DNA of 64,000 nt, taken from NCBI RefSeq assembly GCF_003350405.1, contig NZ_QQAW01000001.1:124001-188000 (forward strand). The letters are read 5' to 3'. A program made the translations under genes and the position numbers. Under the pieces are notes generated by a model, which saw nothing but the letters and a program-made list of their open reading frames with translations, had not been told where the DNA came from and searched no databases. Below, piece after piece: positions 1-10,719 of this stretch; position 1 is the first letter of the stretch; each line of letters starts with the position of its first letter. Origin of the DNA: Gluconacetobacter liquefaciens (lineage in GTDB: Bacteria; Pseudomonadota; Alphaproteobacteria; Acetobacterales; Acetobacteraceae).

Positions 1-962
1 TCGGCCGGCAGGCTGGTGGAGATGCCGTTGGGATAGACCAGATTGCCGCCCTCATTGCCCGGCAGGGCCTCGGGTTCGAGGAAGATCTGGTGGCTGTCGC
101 GTTCGGCGAACCTGACCACCTTGTCTTCGATCGAGGGGCAATAGCGCGGGCCGCGCCCCGCGATGGCGCCGCCATAGACGGCCGAGAGATGCAGGTGCGC
201 GCGGATGAGCGCATGGGTCTGTGCCGTGGTGGCGGTGATCCGGCATGAGAGTTGCGGGTTGTCGAGCGTGCGCGTCAGGCGGCTGAACGGTTCGGGCTCG
301 ATGTCGCCCTTGTCTTCCGCCAGGTTGTCCCAGTCGATGGTGGTGCGGTCCAGCCGGGCGGGGGTTCCGGTCTTCAGTCGGCCCATCGGCAGGCCCAGCG
401 CCTGCAAGCGTTCGCCCAGCGCCTGGGCCGGGGCCTCGCCGACCCGGCCGGCCGGGTGGCTTTCATGACCGATATGGATCACGCCGCGCAGGAAGGTGCC
501 GGCGGTCAGCACCACCGCGCCGGCCGTGATCTGGCGCCCGTCTTCGCATACCACGCCGGCCACCTGTCCGCTGGCATCGACGATCAGGTCCCCTGCCCCG
601 CCTTCGGCGATATCCAGGTTTTCGGTTTCGGCCAGCAGGTCCTGGATGGCGCGGCGATAGAGCGAGCGGTCGGCCTGTGCGCGCGGGCCGTGGACAGCCG
701 GCCCCTTGGAGCGGTTCAGTAGTTTGAAATGAATCCCGGCCCGGTCGGCGGCGCGGCCCATCAACCCGTCCAGTGCGTCGATCTCGCGCACCAGGTGGCC
801 CTTGCCGATGCCGCCGATTGCGGGGTTGCAGGACATGGCGCCGATCGTGTCCCGCCGGTGCGTCAGCAGCAGCGTGCGTGCGCCGCATCGGGCGGATGCC
901 GCCGCGGCCTCGCACCCCGCATGCCCCCCGCCAATGACGATGACATCGTATTCGCCAGTCAC
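1..962 (-). CDS. mnmG: tRNA uridine-5-carboxymethylaminomethyl modification enzyme MnmG (GidA), partial
   Basis: FAD-dependent partner of MnmE that modifies the wobble uridine (U34) of certain tRNAs in the cytoplasm. About 320 N-terminal residues are present and the C-terminus lies beyond the left edge. The FAD-binding Rossmann motif GGGHAG is at residues 11-16, followed by the family-typical [22 protein letters not shown] region (described here from the translation; Cys and Gly-rich loop both intact). The start is taken as GTG at 962, with GGGAG upstream inside the mnmE end. mnmE lies just upstream on the same strand (stop at 977), so the two are probably co-transcribed. Family assignment is very secure; the GTG start is inference. 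Confidence 0.95.
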   Translation of the reverse strand, partial: MTGEYDVIVIGGGHAGCEAAAASARCGARTLLLTHRRDTIGAMSCNPAIGGIGKGHLVREIDALDGLMGRAADRAGIHFKLLNRSKGPAVHGPRAQADRSLYRRAIQDLLAETENLDIAEGGAGDLIVDASGQVAGVVCEDGRQITAGAVVLTAGTFLRGVIHIGHESHPAGRVGEAPAQALGERLQALGLPMGRLKTGTPARLDRTTIDWDNLAEDKGDIEPEPFSRLTRTLDNPQLSCRITATTAQTHALIRAHLHLSAVYGGAIAGRGPRYCPSIEDKVVRFAERDSHQIFLEPEALPGNEGGNLVYPNGISTSLPA

Positions 963-976
963 CTTTGCCCGCTCCC

Positions 977-2299
977 TTACTTGCCGATGCAGAACTGACC
1001 GAAGACGGTATCCAGTAGATCTTCGACCCCGATGGCTCCGGTCAGGCGCCCAAGGGCGCGCATGGCCAGCCGCATTTCCTCGCCCCGCATCTCTGGCCAG
1101 TGCATATCGAGTGCGGCGGCCAGATGGCTAGCGCTTTCTTCGATCGCGGCGCGATGGCGTGCTCGTGTCAGCGGCGGGCCGGCTTGCGCCGCGGTCAGGG
1201 CACGGGCGCGATCGGCCAGGATTTCGGTCAATTGCGCCAATCCCGTGCCGTCATGGACGCTGATGGCGATGGCTCCATGAGGGGCTTTCGTCGTGGGGAC
1301 CAGGTCGATCTTGTTGCGGACCAGGATTACGTTGGCGGGGAGATCGGCGGGTGGCGTGTCGCCGTCGAACATGCCGATTACGCAGTCGGCCTGTTTCACG
1401 TGAAACAGGGCGCGGCGTACGCCTTCGGCTTCGATCTCGTCTTCGGTCTCGCGCAGGCCGGCGGTGTCGATCAGGGTGACGGGGACATCGCCCAGCACGA
1501 CCCGAACCTCGATCGCATCGCGGGTGGTGCCGGCGCGGGGCGAGACGATGGCCACGTCGCGCTCGGCCAGTGTGTTCAGTAGGCTGGATTTGCCGACATT
1601 GGGCACGCCGACGATGGCAAATAGCAGGCCCCGGCGTAGCCGCTCGCCTCGCCCGCCATCGTCCAGGTGGGCGCGCATCTCGCGGGTCAGGGCGCGCAGT
1701 TCGTCGAGCAATGCCTGCTCGATTTCGGGGGGGAGGTCTTCGTCCGGGAAGTCGATCAGGGCTTCCTGATGCGCGAGCGTGGTGCGCAGCCGTGTTGCCC
1801 AGTCGTCATACAGGCGGCTCAGCGTACCGTCGGCCTGTTCCAGCGCCTGCCGGCGCTGGGCTTCAGTTTCGGCGTCGATCAGGTCTGCGATGCCTTCGGC
1901 CTCGATCAGGTCCAGGCGCCCGTTCATGAAAGCGCGACGGGTGAATTCGCCCGGTTCGGCCGGTCGGGCGCCCAGTGCGACCAATGCGTCGGCCACCGCG
2001 GTGATGACTGCGGGGCCGGCATGCAGGTGCAGTTCTGCGCTATCCTCGCCGGTATAGCTGTTCGGGCCGGGAAACCACAGCACCAGCGCGCGGTCCAGCA
2101 GGATGGGCGGGGCGTCGCCGGAGGCGTGCCGCAATCCGTGTAGCGTGGCCCGGCGAGGTGCCGGCAGGGTGCCGCACAGATGGCGCAGGATCTCGCCGCA
2201 TCCCGTCCCGGTCAGGCGCATGACCGCGATGGCGGCGCGCCCTGCCCCGCTGGCCAGGGCAAAGATCGGCGCATCGGGTTGGGTCTGTCCGGAGGGCAT
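977..2299 (-). CDS. mnmE: tRNA modification GTPase MnmE (TrmE)
   Basis: Homodimeric GTPase that works with MnmG on wobble uridines. It has an N-terminal tetrahydrofolate-binding domain ([16 protein letters not shown]), a helical domain, and an inserted G domain with GVPNVGKSS (G1), DTAG (G3) and RNKID (G4). It ends in FCIGK, the conserved C-terminal CxGK motif. The start at 2299 (440 residues) is preferred because AGGAA lies 8 bases upstream; an ATG at 2320 in the same frame is possible. It is divergent from ogt and directly upstream of mnmG. Confidence 0.95.
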   Translation of the reverse strand: MPSGQTQPDAPIFALASGAGRAAIAVMRLTGTGCGEILRHLCGTLPAPRRATLHGLRHASGDAPPILLDRALVLWFPGPNSYTGEDSAELHLHAGPAVITAVADALVALGARPAEPGEFTRRAFMNGRLDLIEAEGIADLIDAETEAQRRQALEQADGTLSRLYDDWATRLRTTLAHQEALIDFPDEDLPPEIEQALLDELRALTREMRAHLDDGGRGERLRRGLLFAIVGVPNVGKSSLLNTLAERDVAIVSPRAGTTRDAIEVRVVLGDVPVTLIDTAGLRETEDEIEAEGVRRALFHVKQADCVIGMFDGDTPPADLPANVILVRNKIDLVPTTKAPHGAIAISVHDGTGLAQLTEILADRARALTAAQAGPPLTRARHRAAIEESASHLAAALDMHWPEMRGEEMRLAMRALGRLTGAIGVEDLLDTVFGQFCIGK

Positions 2300-2431
2300 C
2301 GTGTCGGTTCCTGTCGTCATCGGGCGTCTGGTCGGTGCTCTTGCATGTCGCAACCTGTGGCGGAAGGGTACAGAATACCAGACAGTCCCGATATGGTGCG
2401 GGATACAGGATCAAAAGGGACGACGACTGGT

Positions 2432-2905
2432 ATGCCGCAGCTTTCGATGCACTCGCCCATCGGGGATCTGACCCTGACCGAGGAAGACGGCGCGATCGTC
2501 GCCCTGGATTGGGGCTGGGGGCGTGATCAGGACGAAACCCCGTTGCTGCGGCAGGTCTGCGATCGGCTCGACGCTTATTTCGACGGTGCTGCGGACAATT
2601 TCGCCGACCTGCCCCTGGCGCCGTATGGCACGCCGTACCGTCAGGCCGTGTGGCAGGCGCTGCGCGCGATCCCGCCGGGTGAAACCCGCACCTATCGCGA
2701 CCTCGCCGAGCAGGTCGGCGGGTCGCCCCGCTCCATCGGGCAGGCCAATGGGGCCAATCCGATTCCGATCCTGATCCCGTGCCATCGCGTCGTCTCGACC
2801 CAGGGGCTGGGTGGGTATTCGGGCGATGGCGGGCTGGCGGACAAGATCTATCTGCTGGAGTTGGAGGGGGCGCCGATCCCTGCCCTGGCGGGCCAGAACG
2901 CCTGA
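2432..2905 (+). CDS. ogt: Methylated-DNA--[protein]-cysteine S-methyltransferase
   Basis: Suicide DNA-repair protein that transfers an alkyl group from O6-alkylguanine to its own cysteine. The active-site motif PCHRVV is preceded by the helix-turn-helix segment GSPRSIGQANGANPIPILI, and the typical GGYSGDGGLADKIYLLELEG tail follows (split here to show its parts: GGYSG, then KIYLLELEG). At 157 residues it is the short Ogt type without the Ada activator domain. ATG 2432 is chosen; AAGGGA lies about 12 bases upstream. The gene is divergent from mnmE across roughly 130 bases. Confidence 0.93.
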   Translation: MPQLSMHSPIGDLTLTEEDGAIVALDWGWGRDQDETPLLRQVCDRLDAYFDGAADNFADLPLAPYGTPYRQAVWQALRAIPPGETRTYRDLAEQVGGSPRSIGQANGANPIPILIPCHRVVSTQGLGGYSGDGGLADKIYLLELEGAPIPALAGQNA

Positions 2906-2938
2906 GACGGCCGGACAGAACAGAAAAGGATACAGGCG

Positions 2939-3910
2939 ATGTATAAGGCAATCCGCATCCACGGTTACGGCGGCCCTGAGGTTCTGCAACTGGAAACGCT
3001 GCCTACGCCCGTTCCCGGCCGGGGCGAGATCCTGATCCGGCAGGAGGCGATTGGCGTCAATTACATCGACATCTATTTCCGGACCGGTTTGTACAAGGTC
3101 CCCGCTTTTCCGGCCATTCTGGGGATGGAGGGTGCCGGTGTCGTCATGGCCGCTGGTGCGGGCGTGACTGATTTCGAGCCCGGTGACCGGGTGGCCTATC
3201 CCACGGCATTGGGCGGCTATGGTGAATGCCGGACTATTGCTGCCGATCGTGTCGTGCCGCTGCCGCCGGATATCCCGTTCGATATCGCGGCCGGCTGCAT
3301 GTTGCGGGGCCTGACGGTGCATATGCTGTTGCGCGAAGTTCATGCCGTCCGTGCCGGCGAGACGATCCTGGTTCACGCGGCGGCCGGGGGCGTGGGCCTT
3401 CTGTTGTGCCAGTGGGCGCGGCATCTTGGAGTGCGGGTGATCGGCGTCGTGTCGACCGAGGAAAAAGGGGAGTTGGCGCGGCAGAATGGTGCCGCGGATA
3501 TTCTGGTCGGACATGACAATCTGGCCGCGCGGGTGCGTAAGCTGACCGATGGTGCCATGGTGCCGGTGGTTTATGACAGTATTGGCAAGGACACATTTGT
3601 TGCCAGTCTCGATTGCCTTGCGCCGCATGGGCTGATGGTCAGCTACGGGAATGCATCGGGCGAGGTAACGGGTATTTCGGTTGGTATGCTGGCCACTCGC
3701 GGCAGCCTGTATCTGACACGGCCGGGGCTGACGACGTATCTTGCGCAGCGCTCGGCGTTATTGGCCGGGTCCAGGGAATTGTTCGATCTGATCGTTCAAG
3801 GGGTGCTGACGGTGCGTATTGGTCAGCGTTTTGGTCTGCCCGATGCGGGGGCAGCGCAGACGGCGTTGGAGTCTCGGACGACGACCGGGAGTACGATTCT
3901 GTTGCCTTGA
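2939..3910 (+). CDS. NADPH:quinone oxidoreductase, zinc-independent MDR family
   Basis: Medium-chain dehydrogenase/reductase of the quinone oxidoreductase (QorA-like) type, 323 residues, that would reduce quinones with NADPH in the cytoplasm. It has the GroES-like N-terminal half (GVNYIDIYFRTG, with no zinc-ligand cysteines) and the nucleotide-binding motif AAAGGVG near residues 148-154. It starts 33 bases after ogt on the same strand with a good AAAGGA ribosome site, so it may share the transcript. The family is clear; the physiological substrate is not. Confidence 0.9.
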   Translation: MYKAIRIHGYGGPEVLQLETLPTPVPGRGEILIRQEAIGVNYIDIYFRTGLYKVPAFPAILGMEGAGVVMAAGAGVTDFEPGDRVAYPTALGGYGECRTIAADRVVPLPPDIPFDIAAGCMLRGLTVHMLLREVHAVRAGETILVHAAAGGVGLLLCQWARHLGVRVIGVVSTEEKGELARQNGAADILVGHDNLAARVRKLTDGAMVPVVYDSIGKDTFVASLDCLAPHGLMVSYGNASGEVTGISVGMLATRGSLYLTRPGLTTYLAQRSALLAGSRELFDLIVQGVLTVRIGQRFGLPDAGAAQTALESRTTTGSTILLP

Positions 3911-3920
3911 GAAGGAAGAC

Positions 3921-4052
3921 CTTCTTTTTCTGAAGAAAAAGAAGCAAAAAGACTTTTATTCGTTTTTGGGGTCGTCGTGATGGATTGGCCTTTGTTTCAG
4001 GACGCAATCTAAAAGTTCAAAAGTTTTTTGGTTCTTTTTTTCAAAAAAGAAC
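3921..4052 (+). repeat. AT-rich paired-hairpin element, copy A
   Basis: Hairpin H1 (3921-3944) has arms CTTCTTTTTC and GAAAAAGAAG around TGAA. Hairpin H2 (4031-4052) has arms GTTCTTTTTT and AAAAAAGAAC around TC. Next to the hairpins are CAAAAAGACTTTTATTCG (inner side of H1) and TTTTTTG (inner side of H2). The roughly 85-base core differs from the other copies. It lies between the convergent quinone oxidoreductase and rho genes. The flanking T-run is on the wrong side for a standard intrinsic terminator on either strand. Confidence 0.9.
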
Positions 4053-4113
4053 AGAAGAGCTCTCACCAATAAAAAGCAGGGACCGGAGCAATCCGGTCCC
4101 TACTTTCCTGTCT

Positions 4114-5424
4114 TCAGGTATTCATCGCGTCGAAGAAATCCCTGTTGGTCTTGCTGTATTTCAGCTTGTCCAGCAGGAAGTCCATTGCGTCCATGGTGCC
4201 CATCGGCGCCAGGATCCGGCGCAGGACCCACATCTTCGACAGTTCCGAGCGTTCAACCAGCAATTCTTCCTTGCGGGTGCCGCTCTTGGTGATGTCGATG
4301 GCGGGGAAGGTGCGCTTGTCGGCCAGCTTGCGGTCGAGGATGAGTTCCGAGTTACCGGTGCCCTTGAATTCCTCGAAGATGACCTCGTCCATACGGCTGC
4401 CGGTATCGATCAGCGCGGTGGCGATGATGGTCAGAGAACCGCCTTCCTCGATGTTGCGCGCCGCGCCGAAGAAGCGCTTGGGGCGCTGCAGGGCGTTGGC
4501 GTCCACACCGCCGGTCAGCACCTTGCCCGATGACGGGACAACGGTGTTGTAGGCGCGCGCCAGACGGGTGATGGAATCCAGCAGGATGACCACGTCGCGC
4601 TTGTGCTCGACCAGCCGCTTGGCCTTCTCCAGCACCATTTCCGTCACCTGGACGTGCCGGGTCGCGGGTTCGTCGAAGGTCGAAGACACGACCTCGCCGC
4701 GCACCGAGCGCGCCATGTCGGTCACTTCCTCGGGCCGCTCGTCGATCAGCAGCACGATCAGGAAGACTTCCGGATGGTTGGCGGAAATGGACGAAGCGAT
4801 GCTTTGCAGCATCACGGTCTTGCCGGTGCGTGGCGGGGCGACGATCAGGGCGCGCTGGCCCATGCCGATCGGCGAGACTAGGTCGATCACCCGCGGGGTG
4901 AAATCCTTGGTCTGCCCCTTGCCACCCTTGCCGCTCTTGCCGGGTTTCTCGGGCTCGCCACCTACCCCATCGCTCTCGACTTCCATCTTTAGCCGGCGCT
5001 CGGGGTAGAGCGGCGTCAGATTGTCGAAATTGATGCGATGACGGACCGCCTCGGGCGGCTCGAAATTGATGGTGTTGACCTTCAGCAGCGCGAAATAGCG
5101 TTCACCGTCGCGCGGGGCGCGGATCTGCCCCTCGACCGTGTCGCCGGTCCGCAGGCCGAAGCGCCGCACCTGGCTGGGCGAGATATAGATGTCGTCCGGT
5201 CCGGGCAGGTAGTTCGCCTCGGGCGAGCGCAGGAAACCGAACCCGTCGGGCAGGATTTCCAGCGTTCCCTCGCCATGAATGGCCTGGTCGTTGTCGGCGA
5301 GGGTCTTGAGAATGGCGAACATCATGTCCTGCTTGCGCAGGGACGATGCGTTCTCGATCTGCAGGCTTTCGGCGTACGCCAGAAGGTCCGCGGGGGTTTT
5401 GGCCTTGAGTTCGGCGAGATGCAT
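4114..5424 (-). CDS. rho: Transcription termination factor Rho
   Basis: Hexameric RNA helicase that ends transcription, 436 residues. It has an N-terminal helical domain, the cold-shock-like RNA-binding domain with GFGFLRS (residues 61-67), the Walker A motif APPRTGKT (196-203), Walker [14 protein letters not shown] and the C-terminal R-loop region [13 protein letters not shown] glycine/lysine-rich insert at about 152-172 ([16 protein letters not shown]) separates the RNA-binding and ATPase domains and is longer than in E. coli Rho. Closeness to mnmE/mnmG matches the usual alphaproteobacterial gene neighbourhood. The 227 bases upstream to corA contain no gene I can support. Confidence 0.97.
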   Translation of the reverse strand: MHLAELKAKTPADLLAYAESLQIENASSLRKQDMMFAILKTLADNDQAIHGEGTLEILPDGFGFLRSPEANYLPGPDDIYISPSQVRRFGLRTGDTVEGQIRAPRDGERYFALLKVNTINFEPPEAVRHRINFDNLTPLYPERRLKMEVESDGVGGEPEKPGKSGKGGKGQTKDFTPRVIDLVSPIGMGQRALIVAPPRTGKTVMLQSIASSISANHPEVFLIVLLIDERPEEVTDMARSVRGEVVSSTFDEPATRHVQVTEMVLEKAKRLVEHKRDVVILLDSITRLARAYNTVVPSSGKVLTGGVDANALQRPKRFFGAARNIEEGGSLTIIATALIDTGSRMDEVIFEEFKGTGNSELILDRKLADKRTFPAIDITKSGTRKEELLVERSELSKMWVLRRILAPMGTMDAMDFLLDKLKYSKTNRDFFDAMNT

Positions 5425-5651
5425 TCAGATTGCCTTGGATGGGCAGGTCATAGAAGGGGGGGAAACGATCGGCCTGGACATCAGCGCATCGGTGCGCCTG
5501 CCAGAAAACCCGGATAGACCGGAAAGTGGCCAGCAACGTTCCATACGGAGGGAGCTGCTGATGAACGAAAGTCCACCAGAGACGCCCACATGATAAGAGA
5601 ATCGCAGGCAACGGTCAAGACTCTGAAGGTGGTGCTTTGCAAATGGCGCTT

Positions 5652-6626
5652 TCAGCGCCCTCGCGCCAGCCAGCCCCGGTGCCAGAACCACAACAGCGGA
5701 ACGACGATCGTCGCGGCCATCAGCGCCAGCGAATACCAGTAGCCGTATTTCCAGTTCAGTTCCGGAATATCGTGAAAATTCATGCCGTAGATGCCGGCGA
5801 CCAGTGTGGGTGCGACCCCGATGAAGCTGACTACGGTCAGGATCTTCATGCCGTTATTCTGCTCAATGCTGATGAAGCCGAGCGTGGCATCGAGCAGGAA
5901 CTGGACCTTGTTGGATATCTGCGACACGAAATCGTTCAGCGACACGATATCGCGCGCTACCGTGCTCATCCGGTCGCGCAGCTTTTCCGACAGGTCGTGC
6001 TTCTTGTTCTCGCTCACGAAGATCGCGATCCGCTCCATGCCCAGCAGGCTGTCACGAACCGAGGAGGCCAGGTCGCCCGATCGTCCGACCCGGCGCAGCA
6101 GGGTTCGCAGCATCTGGTCGGCCCGGCCGGCCTGGCGCGGTTGGTCGGCCTGGAACACGTCGCGCGACAGCGTATCCAGCGATTGGCCCAGATGTTCCAG
6201 GATATCCGCCATGCGATCGACCACCGCTTCGAGCAGCAGGACCGAGACCTCGTCGCCGCTGTAGCTTTCCTTCGTGCCGGTGATCTGCTTCGCGATCAGG
6301 TCGAACGAGGAAAATTCGGTGAAGCGGATCGTCAGCAGCCTGTCGCGCATCAGCACGAAGCCGACCGGCGAGACGAAGAAATCGTCCTGCACGCGCCGGA
6401 CCAGAGGCGTTGAGAGGTAGACGGCGTCATCTTCCATGAACAGGCGGGAGGAACTCTCGATTTCCTCCAGGTCGGCGCGGGTCGGGATGCGCTGGCCGGT
6501 AATCTTGGCCGCCAGGGCCTGTTCATCCGGCGTGGGGTCCAGCAGATCCAGCCAGGCGATGCCGGTGGCGTCGGCATCGGTGACGATCGGCCGAGGCGGC
6601 TGACCGGGACAATGGGCAACAAACAT
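5652..6626 (-). CDS. corA: Magnesium/cobalt transporter CorA family
   Basis: Pentameric inner-membrane divalent cation channel, 324 residues. The large N-terminal cytoplasmic domain is followed by two C-terminal transmembrane helices with the signature YGMNF just after the first helix (VSFIGVAPTLVAGIYGMNF), and a basic tail (HRGWLARGR). ATG 6626 is preferred over an upstream TTG at 6692; GGAG lies about 12 bases before it. It is divergent from trpB. Ion choice (Mg, Co, Ni or Zn efflux) cannot be decided from sequence. Confidence 0.92.
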   Translation of the reverse strand: MFVAHCPGQPPRPIVTDADATGIAWLDLLDPTPDEQALAAKITGQRIPTRADLEEIESSSRLFMEDDAVYLSTPLVRRVQDDFFVSPVGFVLMRDRLLTIRFTEFSSFDLIAKQITGTKESYSGDEVSVLLLEAVVDRMADILEHLGQSLDTLSRDVFQADQPRQAGRADQMLRTLLRRVGRSGDLASSVRDSLLGMERIAIFVSENKKHDLSEKLRDRMSTVARDIVSLNDFVSQISNKVQFLLDATLGFISIEQNNGMKILTVVSFIGVAPTLVAGIYGMNFHDIPELNWKYGYWYSLALMAATIVVPLLWFWHRGWLARGR

Positions 6627-6799
6627 GGATGCTGTCTTTCTCCGCTTCCCCGCCTTAACTCCCCGTATCGGAGGAGCCACGGCGTGTGTCAAATCACCCC
6701 GGCCTCCCTACCTGGGCGTGACGAGACGAGGCTGGTAATTTTCCGCCATGCGGTCCAGAACACCCGATATCCTGCATCTAATCGGGTCCGGAGAACGAC

Positions 6800-8053
6800 G
6801 TGAGCGCAGCAGACAGCAGCGGAACGGAACGCGGCGTGGCGGAAACGCTGCCCAACAGCCTGCGTGCCGGGCCGGACCCGCGCGGCCGTTTCGGCATCTT
6901 TGGCGGCCGGTTCGTGGCCGAGACGCTGATGCCTCTGGTCCTGGAACTGGACGCAGCCTATGCCGCGGCCAAGGCTGACCCGGCCTTCCGCAAGGAACTG
7001 GATTATTACCTGAAGGATTATGTGGGCCGCCCCAGCCCGCTCTGGTTCGCCCGACGCCTGACCGAGGAACTGGGTGGCGCGCGCATCTATATGAAGCGCG
7101 AGGAACTGAACCATACCGGCTCGCACAAGCTCAACAACGTCATGGGTCAGATCCTGCTGGCACGGCGCATGGGCCGCAGCCGCATCGTGGCCGAAACGGG
7201 AGCGGGCCAGCACGGCGTTGCCACGGCCACCGTCTGCGCACTGTTCGGGCTGAAATGCACCATTTATATGGGTGCCACCGACGTCGAACGGCAGAAGCCC
7301 AACGTGTTCCGCATGCGTCTGCTGGGGGCGGAAGTCGTGGCCGTGACGTCCGGTGCCGGCACGCTGAAGGATGCGATGAACGAGGCGATGCGCGACTGGG
7401 TGACCAATGTCCGCGATACCTATTTCCTCGTCGGCACCGTGGCGGGACCCCACCCCTACCCTCAGATGGTCCGCGATTTTCAGTCGGTGATCGGGGATGA
7501 GACCCGCGTGCAGATGCAGGAAGCCGAGGGGCGCCTGCCGGACGTGATCGTGGCGGCCATCGGTGGCGGATCGAACGCGATGGGCATCTTCCACCCCTTC
7601 CTCGATGACCCGTCGGTGCGTCTGGTCGGCGTCGAAGCCGCCGGGCGGGGGCTGGATAGCGGCGAGACCGCGGCGTCGATCCTGCGTGGGCGGCCGGGTG
7701 TGCTGCACGGCAATCGCACCTATTTGCTACAGGACGAAGACGGGCAGATCGACGAGGCGCATTCGATCAGTGCCGGGCTGGATTATCCCGGTATCGGGCC
7801 GGAACATTCCTGGCTGGCCGATATCGGGCGCGTGGAATATGTCGGCGCGACCGATGATCAGGCGCTTGCGGCCTTCCAACTCTGCACGCGGACCGAGGGC
7901 ATTATCCCGGCGCTGGAAGCTGCCCATGCCTTGGCGCATGTGGCCGTCATCGCACCCACGCTCAGCCCCGAGACGCTGCTGGTGGTGAATATTTCCGGCC
8001 GGGGAGACAAGGACATCTTTACCGTTGCCGCGCACCTGGGAGTGACATTGTGA
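6800..8053 (+). CDS. trpB: Tryptophan synthase beta chain
   Basis: Condenses indole with serine to form tryptophan, using pyridoxal phosphate; partner of TrpA. 417 residues. The PLP lysine is Lys110 in NHTGSHK and the phosphate-binding loop is [11 protein letters not shown] 6800 follows GGAG at a suitable distance. It overlaps trpA by four bases (GTGA), which indicates translational coupling. trpF, usually placed before trpB in alphaproteobacteria, is not in the window; corA occupies that side. Confidence 0.97.
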   Translation: MSAADSSGTERGVAETLPNSLRAGPDPRGRFGIFGGRFVAETLMPLVLELDAAYAAAKADPAFRKELDYYLKDYVGRPSPLWFARRLTEELGGARIYMKREELNHTGSHKLNNVMGQILLARRMGRSRIVAETGAGQHGVATATVCALFGLKCTIYMGATDVERQKPNVFRMRLLGAEVVAVTSGAGTLKDAMNEAMRDWVTNVRDTYFLVGTVAGPHPYPQMVRDFQSVIGDETRVQMQEAEGRLPDVIVAAIGGGSNAMGIFHPFLDDPSVRLVGVEAAGRGLDSGETAASILRGRPGVLHGNRTYLLQDEDGQIDEAHSISAGLDYPGIGPEHSWLADIGRVEYVGATDDQALAAFQLCTRTEGIIPALEAAHALAHVAVIAPTLSPETLLVVNISGRGDKDIFTVAAHLGVTL

Positions 8054-8871
8054 GCCGCATCGCCCGCCGCTTCGCGGCCCTGAAGGCGCAGGGACGTGGC
8101 GCCCTGATCCCGTATTTACAGGCCTGCGATCCGGATTACGACACGTCGCTGGCATTGCTGCGCGCCATGCCGGGGGCGGGTGCCGACCTGATCGAGATCG
8201 GCGTGCCGTTCAGCGACCCCAGTGCCGATGGTCCGACCATCCAGTTGGCGGCGCGCCGGGGGTTGAAGGCGGGGGCCAGCATGGTGCGCGTGCTGGAGAT
8301 GGTCGCCCGCTTCCGCGAGGACGATGCCGATACGCCGATCATCCTGATGGGCTATCTGAACCCGATCGAAGCCTATGGCCATGCCCGTTTCTGCGCCGAT
8401 GCCGCCCGCGCGGGCGTGGACGGGCTGATCATCGTCGACATGCCGCCCGAGGAAGCCGATCTGCTGGACGGGCCGGCGGTGGAGGCCGGGCTGGATATCA
8501 TTCGCCTGGTGGCGCCGACCACCGATGATGCGCGCCTGCCCATGGTGTGCGGCAGTGCGTCGGGCTTCATCTATTATGTGAGCATCACGGGGGTGACGGG
8601 TACGCGCACTGCCAGCAGCGACGAACTGGCGGCCGCCCTGCCGCGCCTGCGCGCCGCGACCGACCTGCCGGTGGCAATCGGCTTCGGCATCCGTTCACCC
8701 GAACAGGCTGCTGCTGCCGTTCGTGCCGCCGATGCCGCCGTGGTGGCCTCGGCGTTGATCGCGACGCTGGAAGACTCTCTGGACGAAGAAGGCCGCGCGA
8801 CGCCCGACACCCTGCCGCGTGTGCTGGCGCAACTCTCGGACCTTGCAAAGGCCGTGCGTTCGGCGCGCTAA
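8050..8871 (+). CDS. trpA: Tryptophan synthase alpha chain
   Basis: Cleaves indole-3-glycerol phosphate to indole, which is channelled to TrpB. 273 residues in a TIM barrel. The catalytic residues Glu49 ([12 protein letters not shown]) and Asp60 (SADGP) are at the E. coli positions, and the phosphate-binding GFGI motif is present. The GTG start overlaps the trpB stop. A GC-rich repeat follows directly, before the methyltransferase gene. Confidence 0.97.
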   Translation: MSRIARRFAALKAQGRGALIPYLQACDPDYDTSLALLRAMPGAGADLIEIGVPFSDPSADGPTIQLAARRGLKAGASMVRVLEMVARFREDDADTPIILMGYLNPIEAYGHARFCADAARAGVDGLIIVDMPPEEADLLDGPAVEAGLDIIRLVAPTTDDARLPMVCGSASGFIYYVSITGVTGTRTASSDELAAALPRLRAATDLPVAIGFGIRSPEQAAAAVRAADAAVVASALIATLEDSLDEEGRATPDTLPRVLAQLSDLAKAVRSAR

Positions 8872-8880
8872 CCACAAATC

Positions 8881-8929
8881 GGTTTCCAAAGACCGCCGGC
8901 CTTTGGCGGGGTTCGGGGCTGCGCCCCGA
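8881..8929 (+). repeat. GC-rich hairpin element, half copy F
   Basis: Starts GGTTTCCAAAG, forms a CCAAAG...CTTTGG hairpin, then GGCGGGGTTC and a second hairpin TCGGGGC-TGC-GCCCCGA. It matches the right half of the elements at 25.3 and 29.1 kb. It sits between trpA and the methyltransferase gene. Confidence 0.8.
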
Positions 8930-8956
8930 CCTGACCGGATCGACCAGGATCGAGAT

Positions 8957-9712
8957 ATGACCCAACCCTACGCCGCCCAGCATTACGGCATCCGCGCACC
9001 CGATTATGTGGCCAGTGCCGTGCATGCCGAGGGCGCTGACCTTGAGGCGATGGAAAGACTGGTCGCGGGCAAGGGATTGCGCCGCGTGCTGGATCTGGGC
9101 TGTGGCGGCGGCCATGTCAGCTATCGGCTGGCGCCCCATGTGGCGGAGGTCGTCGCCTGCGACGTGACCCGGCAGATGCTTGACGCCGTGAGGGAGGAAG
9201 CCGGTCGGCGGGGCCTGACGAACATTACGACGGTGCATGCTCCTGCTGAACATCTGCCGTTCGAGGATGGCTGGTTCGATGCGGTGTTCTGCCGGTTCAC
9301 GACCCATCATTGGAGCGACGCGGCCGCCGGGTTGCGCGAGGCGCGGCGTGTACTGGCCCCATCGGGCTGCGCGCTGTTCATCGACGTGACGGCGCCTGCG
9401 TCCGCGCTGGGCGATAGCTGGCTGCAGACGCTGGAACTGCTGCGGGACGTATCGCATGTGCGCGATTATGCGGTGGCGGAGTGGATGTCCTTGCTGGGCG
9501 GGGCGGGCTTTGCCGTCACCGAACTGGGGACGCATCGCCTGCGTATGGAATTCGCAAGCTGGGTGGCGCGGACGCAGACGCCGGCGGAGCGGGTGGTGGC
9601 GATCCGTTCCCTGCAACAGGTGGCGCCGGAGGAGGTCATCCGGCTGTTCGGGGTAGAGGAAGACGGCAGCTTCACGCTGGATGTCGCGCGCTTTCTGGCG
9701 GTGCCGGCCTGA
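8957..9712 (+). CDS. Class I SAM-dependent methyltransferase
   Basis: A cytoplasmic methyltransferase of the UbiE/Methyltransf_11 type, 251 residues. Motif I is VLDLGCGGGH at about residues 37-46, motif II DVT follows and motif IV-like FDAVFCRFTTHHW is near 110. The acceptor is unknown; the TTHHW stretch is common in small-molecule methyltransferases. ATG 8957 is used. It lies between a repeat and accD, on the same strand as both trpA and accD, but it is not part of the usual trp-acc-fol cluster, so it may be an insertion into it. Confidence 0.85.
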   Translation: MTQPYAAQHYGIRAPDYVASAVHAEGADLEAMERLVAGKGLRRVLDLGCGGGHVSYRLAPHVAEVVACDVTRQMLDAVREEAGRRGLTNITTVHAPAEHLPFEDGWFDAVFCRFTTHHWSDAAAGLREARRVLAPSGCALFIDVTAPASALGDSWLQTLELLRDVSHVRDYAVAEWMSLLGGAGFAVTELGTHRLRMEFASWVARTQTPAERVVAIRSLQQVAPEEVIRLFGVEEDGSFTLDVARFLAVPA

Positions 9713-9834
9713 ATTCTCCCGTCTTTGCGCTTGCCCGGCAGTATTCCTAGAACCATCTGGCCTTTCTGGCACCCTGCTTGTAAGAAGGCGGGTTTCTGGT
9801 CGCCGCTGTGCGCCGTGTGTGATGGAGTGATGTG

Positions 9835-10710
9835 ATGAGCTGGCTGACCGATTACGTCCGCCCCAAGATCCGCGGTCTGCTCAAGCGCGAGGTGCCGGAC
9901 AATCTGTGGACCAACTGTGAATCCTGCAGCCAGATGATCCTGGTGAAGGATCTGCATAAAAATCTGAATGTCTGCCCTCATTGCGGTCATCACATGCGCG
10001 CGACGGTGGGCGAGCGTTTTGCCTGGACGTTTGACGAAGGGGCGTGCACGCGTATCGACCTGCCCAAGGTTGTGGTCGATCCGCTCTCGTTCCGCGACCG
10101 CAAACGCTATACCGACCGGCTGAAGGACGAGCGCGCGAAGTCGCAGCTTGATGAATCCATGGCGGTGGCCCACGGGAAGATCGGCGGGCATGACGCGGTA
10201 GTGGCCGTGATGGCGTTCGAATTCATTGCCGGCACGATGGGGGCTGCGCTGGGCGAAGGCTTCGTGGCGGCGGCGCGGCTGGCGATCCTGCAGAAGGCGC
10301 CGCTGGTCGTCTTTACCGCTTCGGGCGGTGCGCGCATGCAGGAAGGCATGATCAGCCTGATGCAGATGCCCCGCACCACGGTGGCGGTGCAGATGCTGCG
10401 CGATGCCGGTCTGCCCTATATCGTCGTGCTGACCAACCCCACCACCGGCGGCGTCACGGCCTCGTTCGCCATGCTGGGCGATGTGCAGATCAGCGAGCCG
10501 AACGCCCTGATCGGGTTTGCCGGCCCGCGTGTGATCGAGGATACGGTGCGCGAGAAACTGCCCGAGGGCTTTCAGCGTGCGGAATATCTGCTGGATCACG
10601 GCATGATCGACATGGTGACCAAGCGTGCCGACCTGCCGGCCATGCTGGGCCGCCTGATCGGCCTGCTGAACCATCGGCAGGTCGCGGCCCCGCTTCGCCC
10701 GGCGGCCTGA
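9835..10710 (+). CDS. accD: Acetyl-CoA carboxylase carboxyltransferase subunit beta
   Basis: Transfers the carboxyl group from biotin carboxyl carrier protein to acetyl-CoA, together with AccA. 291 residues. The N-terminal zinc ribbon has Cys28, Cys31, Cys47 and Cys50. The crotonase-like core has FTASGGARMQEG and the TNPTTGGVTASFAMLGD loop (cited in two parts: TNPTTGG and TASFAMLGD). GGAG lies 7 bases before ATG 9835. folC follows after nine bases, the standard alphaproteobacterial pair. Confidence 0.97.
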   Translation: MSWLTDYVRPKIRGLLKREVPDNLWTNCESCSQMILVKDLHKNLNVCPHCGHHMRATVGERFAWTFDEGACTRIDLPKVVVDPLSFRDRKRYTDRLKDERAKSQLDESMAVAHGKIGGHDAVVAVMAFEFIAGTMGAALGEGFVAAARLAILQKAPLVVFTASGGARMQEGMISLMQMPRTTVAVQMLRDAGLPYIVVLTNPTTGGVTASFAMLGDVQISEPNALIGFAGPRVIEDTVREKLPEGFQRAEYLLDHGMIDMVTKRADLPAMLGRLIGLLNHRQVAAPLRPAA

Positions 10711-10719
10711 TCCGCGCCG

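Noticed and set aside
3921-4052. Paired-hairpin elements as ordinary intrinsic terminators
   Set aside because: Stems are A/T-only in large part and the T-runs precede the hairpins, not follow them, on the relevant strands; they are also repeated with a conserved core.
5425-5691. Possible 88-codon gene upstream of rho
   Set aside because: No family, no ribosome site, overlaps the end of corA; treated as spacer.
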